From Tenrec ecaudatus (lineage: Eukaryota > Chordata > Mammalia > Afrosoricida > Tenrecidae), in the NCBI RefSeq assembly GCF_050624435.1, contig NC_134542.1, positions 114,807,677 to 114,871,676 on the forward strand: DNA of 64,000 nucleotides. Reading direction: 5' to 3'. The notes beneath the pieces were generated by a model. It did no database searches. It saw nothing but the letters and a program-made list of their open reading frames with translations, and was not told where the DNA came from. A program made the position numbers and the translations under genes. Shown here one piece after another: positions 55,241 to 64,000 of the stretch (its first letter is position 1; each line of letters begins with the position of its first letter).

Positions 55241-56877
55241 ATATAAAGCTTGCTCCTTTACTCTGCCCTCTCCCAGCCTCTCTCTAAATTTATCCTCGTA
55301 TATTTATTGGCTAATTAATGGCCATTCTAAGAACAACTTAAAATGTGTCCTATATTTCCCGGTTCCCATGTCTATCATATAATGCTCATTTGAGATGCAA
55401 TTAGAAGAGTGGGGTCCCACAGGCCCAATGACCATGAAGACACCCCCCCTTGGGTATAGTCCTAACCAAGTAATAACCAAGGAATAAAGGACAAGATTCA
55501 AGTAATCACTGGTATGCAAGGGCATTGTGCAGCCACCCTCTCCCCTTGTAGGAACACTCAGAAAGCCTTTGCAAGGAGGTGAATTCCTTCAACAGCGCAT
55601 ACAATGCTCAAGTAAGTTTCTAGCTTCTTTGGGTGGGGCTGAGGTGGGGGCAGGGAAACCACTATAAAAAATGATGCCTGGAGAAAATGGCTGGGTTCCA
55701 TTTACTCATATGCCACTCTACCTCCGGGCATGGAGGAGCCTGGCAAGATGTTATAGCGTAATTGTAAACTCCTCGAACAGCTGAGCATCAATGGCTCCTG
55801 TTGTTCCCAGTCTTTCGCAAGCCCGTGAGTTCCAAAATTGCACCACACACACAAAAGGAGCAGGAGCTAATTGCATTGCATATTTATAGTTCCCTGGCTC
55901 CTACCATTATCCACATAATTCCCCATGGCTCCGAATTACCTCAATCAGCACTGGGGAGGGGGAATAAAAGTTTTTTAACAATTTCAAGTAAATTCAGGGC
56001 TTGCTGCCACTACAGAATCCCCACTTCGGTTTACCACTAGTTTCTGAAGAAACTGGATCGTTCTTCTGTTGTGCTTAGATGTAATCAAGGATAATAGCTT
56101 CTTAAATAATACCAATTGGGGGGGGGGTGCATTTTGGTATTTTCCCGGAATTGGAGATGGTGGAGGGGGCAAATGCATTTTGAATATAATTTCTGTTTGG
56201 CTCTTAAGTGAAAGCTCGGAAAATAGTATCCAATGACTCTTTCGTGCCCTCTCGCCTCCCCTACTTTATAACCTGGAGTGTCCAGAGTCCTTGTATTTCA
56301 CTCCTGGACAGCCTGAAAAAGGGTTTCCTGAAAGTCCTACACTGAGAAATGAGCTTCATTAATCCAGACACCTATCAATGATTTAAGCTGGAGACAATAA
56401 AACTTTCTTATTATTATAATCTTCAGTGAAAGCACATGAAACGTCTCTTAAACAAGAGCGCGGTTGCAGTCTCTCCTTCTCTCCATCGGCTTATTATTAA
56501 TTCATTTGACTGTCGGATCTCAGTTCTAATCAGAGTTGGCTCCCGTGGCTGCACTTACAATCAGCTCAACGCCTAAACAGCCGCGTGCAATCACCCTCCT
56601 CCACAGAGGATCCTTAATGAAGACAATCAGCCCAAAGGCGACGGGATGCTGAGGCGCCCTCTGCTGGCCCCTGACGGAGCTCAGGGACTGCCAGCACCAG
56701 GTCTGCATCCGGCAAGGGCAGGAGAGACAGGGCAAAGCAAAAGCCCAAAATAGCTCCAGAGAGGCGCTCGGAAGACAGCCTGGTCCAGAACATCCATCCC
56801 TCTTGGCCATCCGAGGACTGAACTCAGGCCAACAAAGACATTTGGTTTTACACCCTGTTCTTGGTTATGTGAGGGCC
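55241..56877. other. Repeat-poor interval with candidate conserved elements
   Basis: No transposon recognised. 55800-56000 and 56385-56660 look constrained (see findings). Open frames such as 56526-56810 on the minus strand have no recognised domain and are not called. Confidence 0.4.
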
Positions 56878-57062
56878 CTCGTCAGTGCTAACAGTTTATG
56901 TTAGATTACCAGTCTAAACGTTGGCGGTTTGAAACCATCATGGTGGGCCGGAGACCCACGGGCCTGCTGTGATAAAGATTACAGCCAAGACAACCTATGG
57001 AGCGGCTCTACTCTGAACACATGGAATCAACTCCAAAGCAGCAGGTTTGGTTTGGTTTATGG
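56878..57062 (+). mobile_element. AfroSINE
   Basis: GCCCTCGTCAGTGCTAACAG head with 'acgttggcggtttgaaacca', 'gataaagattacagccaaga', and a 3' end 'cacatggaatcaactccaa' with GTTTGGTTTGGTTTATGG tail. Confidence 0.88.
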
Positions 57063-57420
57063 ACTGAGTTTTGTCCTAACCCTTATGCCGGTGACCGTGT
57101 CCTTGTTTGGTGAAATCAGATTTTCCTTTGCAGATGCTATTACTCATTGAAGACGCCATTAAAGAGTAGGCTGAGCCTTAATTGCCTCTGAGTAGTGGCT
57201 GGTAAAAGGGGGGTCACACACAGTGAAACAGTCTTGCACGGTGAAGACATCGTGTGCAGATACCCAGAAGCAGGCACAGGTTGCCTGCACCCACTAGACA
57301 CTAAGAAAGAGGCACGGGACAGTGTCTCTCTCTGAGCCTCCAAAGGGAATTCCTTGCCTCTAGAATTGTGAGCTAAGTGCTACTCTTTACAGAAACCCGC
57401 TCCCATCTAAAACACCAACC
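57063..57420 (+). mobile_element. MLT1/MST-like MaLR LTR remnant
   Basis: 'gaaatcagattttcctttgc' , 'aagagtaggctgagccttaa', 'cagtcttgcacggtgaagac' and 'tgcctctagaattgtgagct' follow a common MaLR LTR layout. The terminal ACTAATACA is not seen. Confidence 0.55.
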
Positions 57421-58089
57421 CCATCTAAAAATAAAGATTTTTTAAAAAATACTGGCTAACATTTAATATTGGAAGTGTTTAGTTAAAACTCCAAGGCACC
57501 AATTGCTTTGGTAAAATTATATGTTCTGTAAACGGGCCCTGCCTTCCTGCATGCTAAACCTTGTTCGGTGCTGAAGAGAGGCAATCATCCTCGGGTCGGA
57601 CAGTTTCTGGTTCACCGTCATCCCCAGCTCATCAGGTTGGCTCCTTTGTTTACCTGCCTGCCTCCTATACTCATTTGGGTCTTTCTCCAAGCTTCTCCTA
57701 TCTGTGGTTGGGTTGGCACAAAATGTCACAGAGAAAATAAAGCAGAAATTTTACTCGCAAGTTTTGGCGTCTGGGACCTTGCATGAAGAAAGGATTGTTG
57801 TTGGTAGCTGCTGCTGAGTCAACAATACGGTCGTAATAAGACAAGCCCACCATCCTCACTGAGCTTCCTTTCTCACCTGAGAGATGGGCCACAATCCAAT
57901 GAGCATGTAAACGTGTGTCCTAGCTGAGAACGAGCATCGTGAAGCTACAAGATGGAAACAAATGTGAGGAACCAAAGATGGCCCCGCCAATTTCAGTAAC
58001 CACTTCTCCCTCCACACCACTTCCTCTCTTCAGCCCACCTCCCACCCACCAGGTGGACTCGTAGATAGAGACTCATGAAGTCAAAAGGC
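57421..58089. other. Unassigned sequence
   Basis: No gene or repeat recognised. Confidence 0.4.
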
Positions 58090-58275
58090 AGCTAGGTGAT
58101 ACGGATGGCTATGTGCTAGAAGGCTACTGGTTCAAACTCATTCAAAGGCCTCTGAAGAAAGACTTCATGATCTGCTTCCAAAACATCTCCACCTTGAACA
58201 CACTATGGGATAGATCTACTCTGTGTACATGGCTTCGTCATAAGTCAGAATTCACTCCGACTCCCCAACAGCCAC
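58090..58275 (+). mobile_element. AfroSINE
   Basis: 'gctatgtgctagaaggctac', 'ggttcaaactcattcaaagg', 'ctctgaagaaagacttcatg' and 'aagtcagaattcactccgac' are forward SINE blocks. Confidence 0.8.
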
Positions 58276-60084
58276 AAGGCAATCAAGAGTACCTGAAGTC
58301 TGCATCTGGCCTAGGGGGCTTCTGGGAGAGAACTGGAGGAGAAATGATAAGAGCCAAGGTGGCTCTTGGTACAAAAAGGCCTGAGGCCCCCTTCTCCTTG
58401 CCCAAAATGCTCCCCACAAGGCAGGGAAGCTGGATTCCAGGTCCCTCACCTGGAGAGTCTCCTTTCAAGGGTCCACACTTTCCTCTTTATTTCCTCACCA
58501 GCTTCCGGCTCTTAAAATAATCCAGACAGTTAATAGTCCATGTGCTTTCATGCCCTGGGCATTCTCTCTTTTCTCTCTCCTTGCATCACCTTGCATGTGG
58601 GGGTCTCAGGCACATATGTATATAGAAAGGGAGGTTTACGTCCACCAAAGGCTCACACGGTTGTAGAAGCAGGCACATTCCAAGACAATGGACTAGATAA
58701 TAGAGGGTTCTCCTGGGCTCACCCAACTGCATCAGTCAATGCACCAGCAATCAGCAGGATGATAACAGCTTCTTGCTGCAGAGGAGCATGAATTCAAGGG
58801 AGGTGGAAAGATGGTAAAGCTCTGATGACTCCCATCATTGGCAGACAATACAGCAAGCTGTTGACACAAGGTGGGAAGGTCCACAAGCCAGATGCCGAAT
58901 CCAGACCCAGCCAAAAGCAAGCAAGTTTTTCTCCAGCACCTAGTGACAGTTCAAACCCCAGCAAGTAGGGCATAGACTACCCAGGGTCCAAGATGGCACT
59001 TTAATACCTTCTTTTTTTATTGTCAGTGGACTTGTACCATCAATGAATTCTCCTCAGAGCCCTCTCTGAGCCCAAGTCAAACCTAAGGGTGGATGGGAAT
59101 GGAGGTTGAGAGAGAACAAGAGAGATTATTGGCAAGAATTAAATTTTTATATCAATCAACTTTGTAATGCAGTTTTTCTCACAGGTTAGGTCAGAATGTG
59201 AAGGCTTCCGACACATTCTTCTCATCATTTTTATTGTTTAGCTTATTGGCACTGACATAGCAGCCACCCTGGCAGACTCTCCCAACTTTGCATAAATTAT
59301 AGCGCCACCTTGACATTCACAGGTTCAACGTCCAAGCAGCCTGCATATTCACACACTGGATATTATCACTCCAAACCTCTTTTAGTGTGCCAACTTTTGA
59401 GTATCATTGAGGAGCTAGGGAATGATCAATGCAAGCTCTCACATCGTGGTGTTACCTGAGAGTCAATTGTTCTGTCTCCATCCAGCAGTTTTTGTGCAAT
59501 TGTGGGGGTGTTTGATTCTATTTTTCCCTGTCAGTTGATAAGAATGAGTGGAGAACAGAAAAATGAAAGTGCTGGTACAGCGATAAGCAGCATAGGTTAT
59601 ATAAATGTAAGACAATTGAGACAAAGATGAAAATCATTAAGGAGCCTGAAGACAGCGAATCTTTCACCTTAATCAGATTCTCATTGGACTTGGGCAGGTC
59701 AATTGTGTGTTCAATTAATTGTGAAGGAAAGGAACACAATTAAAGAACATGTACCAAATGTTGGCAATAAATCACACATGATTGTGCTTAAAAAACTGAG
59801 GTGTAATTAGGGATTTTACAACTTTCTTAGCTCTCTGACACTGGAACGCCTGCTTCCTTTATATCAGACAAATCTAGTGCCTTTCCAGATCTAGTGGCTT
59901 TCCAATGTTCAATCCTTGTACATACTTTTCAAGATGTGCAATGTATAAGAGGAGAGGACTACCTGTACTTTTGAGAGAGAGAAAATAATGAAGTCAAAAT
60001 TTATATCAACCTAATAACAACATCTGAAAGGAACTTCTGGGCACTATGAACAGGTACCCCCACCCAGATAGGGTGTGTACTGGG
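58276..60084. other. Repeat-poor interval with a candidate conserved element
   Basis: No gene; the 135-codon frame at 58113-58520 starts inside an AfroSINE. 59120-59800 is notable for AT-rich homeodomain-like words (see findings). Confidence 0.4.
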
Positions 60085-60272
60085 TTACATGTTGGGCCAT
60101 AATAACCAGGTAAGGAGTTCAAACCCACCACACACGCCATGGGAAGAAGAGGAGGCTTTCTTTTCCCACAAAGATGTATAGTCTTAGAAACTCACAGGGC
60201 AGTTCTACTCTGTCCTGTAGGGTCACTGTAAGTCAGATTTGACTCAATGGCAGTGAGTTTGTTTGCTTTGCC
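60085..60272 (+). mobile_element. AfroSINE
   Basis: 'tgttgggccataataaccag', 'ggagttcaaacccaccacac', 'agggcagttctactctgtcc' and 'gacttgactcaatggcagtg'-like 3' end, followed by TTTGTTTGCTTT. Confidence 0.9.
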
Positions 60273-60284
60273 CTATCATTTTAT

Positions 60285-60615
60285 TGTATTTTGGTGGCTT
60301 GGGTATTTCAAACTCCAGCAGGGTCACTCCTGATCCACACATTTCAGTGAAGTTTCCAGACCAAGAGAAAGTAGGAAAAAAGGCCTTTGAGATCTACTTA
60401 AAATTAGTCAATAAAAACTCAATGAATTTTTATTGAGCATGATCTCATTCAATCTAATGCCAGAAGATGAGCCCAGATGCTGGAAGGCACTCAAACAGTG
60501 TGTGCAACATTAGGCTCAAACACACCAGTGCCCATAAAGGTGGTGTGAGACCAGGCAACACTTTGTTGTGTTGCACGTGTCATGTCACCATGAATCGGAA
60601 CCAAGAGAAGAGGAA
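60285..60615 (+). mobile_element. RTE internal-deletion derivative
   Basis: 'gggtatttcaaactccagca', GGGTCACTCCTGATCC, 'gaagtttccagaccaagaga' and 'atgccagaagatgagcccag' (leader), then 'gtgtgagaccaggcaacact' and 'tgtcaccatgaatcggaacc' (3' end). Confidence 0.8.
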
Positions 60616-60744
60616 TGGAGTTTGAATTAGTAATGTAACCATGAGCTTCTCCACAGGACACCACCTGAATACAATGCAACACCAAAGACCCTGAAGATAT
60701 GCTGCCACAAATATGAAATAAGCAACGAGCAAGGGTATTCATAT

Positions 60745-61175
60745 CTGCATCATTTATTTATCAAGGGACTGGAAACCCAGTATCTCTCAGCAGGGAAGTG
60801 ATTCAATAGCTTGTCACACAATGAAGAGTCATGAAGCAGGATACAAGAAGAATCAAGATTTCTCTGAATTAACGTGGAGTGATTCTCGGATGTATTAAGC
60901 AAAGCCATCCAAGTGCAGAACCTTCCATGGGGCTTAGTACTTCTTATGTGTGAAAGACAAAGGAGTGAGTACACACACATGCATACACGCACACATGCAT
61001 GCACAATGTATTTTCAAAGAAACACAAATATTAACTCAAGTTTGCCTGCAGGTGAGAACAGGAGAGAGAAGATAGTGGTAGGAATTTCTCCAAAGATACA
61101 CTTGCGCATAATTTCTGAAGAATATGCATATTTTATATTTTTAAACATTAAATTAAAGCAAAACCAAACATTTGA
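60745..61175 (+). mobile_element. L1M-type LINE 3' end
   Basis: 'gattcaatagcttgtcacac'-type sequence, 'atgaagagtcatgaagcagg', 'ttaacgtggagtgattctcg', 'aagccatccaagtgcagaac' then a CA-rich patch and 'aaagaaacacaaatattaac' correspond to the familiar old L1M 3' end. Confidence 0.7.
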
Positions 61176-61275
61176 ATCACACATAATTAGAAACAAATGA
61201 ATTTAAGGGCATATGAAATTGATAGTCATGCAGAGAAAAGAAGACATCTTTGAATACAAAACTTTGACTAAACCT

Positions 61276-61466
61276 CCTGTTGTTGTTTTGTGCTGTTGAG
61301 TCAATGTTCAATTCACAGTAGTCCCATGTGAGAGTTCTCTGCCCCGTAAGGTTTCCTAAACTGTAATCTCTATAGAACTGACCCTGGGGTCTTCATTCCT
61401 CATAGTTCCTGGGTGGGTCCATGCCACCAATCTGGTTAGCAGCTGAGCACTTAGCTGCTGCACCCG
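61276..61466 (-). mobile_element. AfroSINE
   Basis: TTGTTGTTTTGTGCTGTTGA, 'aaactgtaatctctatagaa', 'tctggttagcagctgagcac' is the reversed SINE. Confidence 0.85.
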
Positions 61467-61639
61467 ATGTATAAGGGCTTCTTATACATCTTTACAACTT
61501 ATATGTATCCTAAACATTAAAAAGGGAATGAAATCATATTACTCAGTGGAGTCACTTTAGTATTAACATTCTACTTTTTAAACTATTTGTTTAAAATTAT
61601 CATTTTAAAGAGGCATATTTTTAGCCCAGAATTTTATAC

Positions 61640-62180
61640 CCTGCCATGTGGTCTTCCACCACCAGTCAGTCACTCATCTGTCAGTTTGTCATGGTGTGGT
61701 GACAACTTGCATGTTTCAGTGCTGCTAAAAAGCGACGCCACCTGTATTCTAAACAGCAGCAGGGCCAACAGTGGTGACCAGGTTTCAGTGGATCTTCCAG
61801 ACAAAGAACAGACTAGGACGAAGCACTCCACTTCTGAGGGATTCACCACTGAAAACCATACAAATCACAGGGGAACACTTTCAGATAAAGTGCTGGAAGA
61901 TGAACCCCTCAGGATGGAAGGAACTCAAGATACGACTGAGGAAGAGCTGCCTCCACAAAGTAGTAGAGACCAGAACGATGTAGACGGAGTGAAGCTTTTG
62001 AGGCCTCTGATGCTTGATGGGGGTGATGCAAAGAACAAGAAACGGTTGCACACATTCATGCAAGCACTCCCACAACGGGAATATGGCGCAGGACTGGGTG
62101 GTCTTTCCTTCTGTTGTACACCAGATGGACGTGAGTCAGAACCAATGCGACAACACCTGACAACAACAACAAAGCAAGAC
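61640..62180 (+). mobile_element. RTE internal-deletion derivative, well preserved
   Basis: Leader blocks 'tcagtttgtcatggtgtggt', 'gaccaggtttcagtggatct', 'agtgctggaagatgaacccc', 'ctcaggatggaaggaactca', 'gaggaagagctgcctccac' reach the first coding part of RTE, then jump near 62065 to the 3' end ('tatggcgcaggactgggtgg', 'cgtgagtcagaaccaatgcg', CACCTGACAACAACAACAAA). A 233-codon open frame (61587-62288) crosses the element. It is not a known protein: it reads leader, start of the endonuclease ORF and 3' tail. Confidence 0.88.
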
Positions 62181-62769
62181 GTTGTCTTCCAAGTGTCAAG
62201 CATGATAGGCTATAGATATACACATCCATGGGAGGAAATTACTTTGAAAAATGACTCTAAGAATAATCAAAAAATTAATAAAGTTTAAGAAACCAAAAAT
62301 GTGTCAGTCATGGTATAGTATGATTGACCATTTGTCCCGCACACATTTGAGTCTCAAAGTTAGGAATGCCTGTTGGATTTTGCTTTTCAAGAAGGATTCC
62401 AGGGTGGAGTTTGAACCTACCTAGAAAGCTCTCTCTGGCTGCTTTCTCTACCATACTAATACAAAAACAACCAAACAAACAAACAAACCCTGCTTCCTGA
62501 GTCTTATTCTTTCCCCAGAGCAAGGAGAAAAGCTTTGGTCACATTTCACTACCACACAAAAATCTCAATATCCTCTGTTCCAACACTTGTTTAATACTAG
62601 CAGAACTATTTACATGGCTAAAATGCTGTGCTGGGAGAATCACTACTTTAAAGTCCTTCCCCCCCGCCCTTTCTTCTTCAATATCTCTGTACAGAGTAGC
62701 ACAGAAGACATGTTCATTGCCAAAAACATTTCAAGTAATAATTTTATGCACCTTCCAACCTCATATTGA
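62181..62769. other. Unassigned sequence
   Basis: No gene or clear repeat. Confidence 0.4.
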
Positions 62770-63310
62770 ATGACCCAAGTGTTGAGGTTTGGTTTAGTTT
62801 TCAATTGGTAAAGAGTGAATAGAAACCAGTCGGTGGCAGATATGTGCCTCTTTAATCTCTCTTTTTGTCATCTTTCACATAACTGTTGCAATTATCCTTA
62901 CATTGACCATTTTATGAAACTATGAAACCAATTTACTAAAAATGCATATAAAAGAATGTAGAATGGCACAAGAAAGCAGAACAACAACATAAATCTCTGG
63001 GTAGTGAAACCTGTGTAATTATTTTTTCTTCATTCTTTTAATTCTTAAAGTTTTCTGCAAAATAACACTTCATTATCACAAAAATACATTTTAAATCAGC
63101 ACATATAATTTTCTATCTGTGCTATGGTCCTAATTGCATTTTTTTAAGATGTACAACAAGAGAAAAATGAAAGAAAATCAACTTAGTTGCTTTTTCTGGC
63201 TGATGAGACTATGACTACGTGTTTGCTTTCTCTCCTCTGTTTTTCACTTCTGAATTTTCCAACTTTTCTACATCATGAGTATTTGTTACTTTTATAATGT
63301 TAAGGGATTC
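62770..63310 (+). mobile_element. Old L1M 3'-end fragments
   Basis: Two stretches, 62990-63090 ('tctgggtagtgaaacctgtg', 'ttcattcttttaattcttaa') and 63170-63300 ('gaattttccaacttttctac', 'agtatttgttacttttataa'), resemble L1M 3' ends. The join between them is unclear. Confidence 0.5.
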
Positions 63311-63503
63311 ATTCTTTTTCGAGGGGGCCATGTTTTGGTGGGAAAGGGGGACCAGGGAAAAGAGTAAATCAAAATTACTTCTCGGGAGGAAATCACCAGG
63401 TTTGTTGTTACAAATTTGAAATGAGATTAAGGGACTAGGGAGGAGGGAGACTTTAAACAAGAAGTGGAATTAGGCACACTCACCTTCCAAGCCTACAAGG
63501 CAT

Positions 63504-63528
63504 GCACGAGTACACACACACACACACA
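63504..63528. repeat. (CA)n microsatellite
   Basis: About ten CA units. Confidence 0.9.
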
Positions 63529-63532
63529 CCAA

Positions 63533-63695
63533 ATCCACTACTATCAGTCTATGTCCACTCATAGTGATCCTGTGACTCATAGTGATCCTGAGACTGTAAC
63601 TCTTAAACAGGAATCGAACGTTTTGTCATTCTCCTGTGCAGTGGGCTGGTGGTCTCGAACAGTCCAACAGGTAACCCCTATATCACCAGGGTGAA
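63533..63695 (-). mobile_element. AfroSINE with a short internal duplication
   Basis: 'ctatcagtctatgtccactc', GACTCATAGTGATCCTG twice in tandem, 'tgctggtggtctcgaacagt'-like head reversed. Confidence 0.65.
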
Positions 63696-63897
63696 ACTGT
63701 ACACTGAGCAGCAAATAAATGCATCTGGCTGGTCCCGCATTCCCTGTTCTCAGTTCTGCGCCCTTGTGGGTCTCAGCAGAAGAGGAGGTGAACTTAACAT
63801 CCACCTTCCCCTTCCCAGGTTTTCCCCTTGTCATGAGGTCAGTACAGCCCAAATGCGCACATTCAGTTCTTGCTGCCCCACCTGTGAATTCGAGAGC

Positions 63898-64000
63898 TGT
63901 GAGGCTGGTGGTGTAGTGGTTATGTGTGGGGCTGTGATGTGAATGGCAATCAGTTCAAAACCACCAGCAGCTCCACAGGAGAAACACTGGGCTTTCTACT
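63898..64000 (+). mobile_element. AfroSINE, cut by window end
   Basis: 'ggctggtggtgtagtggtta', 'gcaatcagttcaaaaccacc', AGCAGCTCCACAGGAGAAAC: forward head and middle; the 3' part lies outside the window. Confidence 0.92.

Overview
This window reads as 64 kb of non-coding nuclear DNA from a placental mammal, most likely an afrotherian (tenrec, golden mole, elephant shrew, aardvark, elephant, hyrax or manatee group). The diagnosis rests on interspersed repeats: about two dozen AfroSINE copies, many RTE (BovB-like) LINE copies ending in the afrotherian tail (GTTGTTGTTAGGTGCC read on the opposite strand), and L1 3' ends of an afrotherian type, on an old mammal-wide background of MIR, L2, HAL1/L1M and MaLR LTRs. 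The copies are rather divergent and young microsatellites are common. That weakly favours a fast-evolving small-bodied lineage such as a tenrec, which is inference only.

I found no functional protein-coding gene, no convincing exon chain, no CpG-island promoter and no CRISPR, operon or prokaryotic feature. Every longer open frame that I could interpret lies inside a repeat or is a decayed transposon gene. The only RNA-gene-like locus is a U6 snRNA copy at 42.59 kb, which looks like a pseudogene.

Layout: 0-6.6 kb holds an RTE LINE split by an LTR, then a HAL1/L1 copy carrying a hAT miniature element. 6.6-18.6 kb is mostly unassigned, with MIR, an L2 interrupted by two composite SINEs, AfroSINEs, a 22-bp minisatellite and another LTR. 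18.6-28.9 kb holds an L1 3' region with a 249-bp tandem repeat, an LTR with perfect 5-bp target duplications, a nearly full-length RTE LINE (22.7-26.5 kb) split by an ERV1-type solo LTR, and a second L1 3' region with AT palindromes. 29-34 kb is repeat-poor and has AT-rich sequence that looks constrained. 34-42 kb holds a Tip100-like miniature hAT, an old L1 3' end, an RTE with a nested AfroSINE, a mariner relic and two tandem same-orientation LTRs. 42-49 kb holds the U6 copy, a hAT transposase relic (44.65-46.16 kb) and an L1 region. 49-64 kb holds further SINEs, RTE deletion derivatives, a 46-bp minisatellite, two more repeat-poor intervals and L1M 3' ends.

The picture is a gene desert or a large intron. 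The biology visible is mobile-element history: nested insertions that give relative ages, a family of short elements built from the two ends of an RTE LINE (some with a tRNA-Gly-like promoter head), three kinds of extinct DNA transposon, and several candidate conserved non-coding stretches. I did not find a new gene system.
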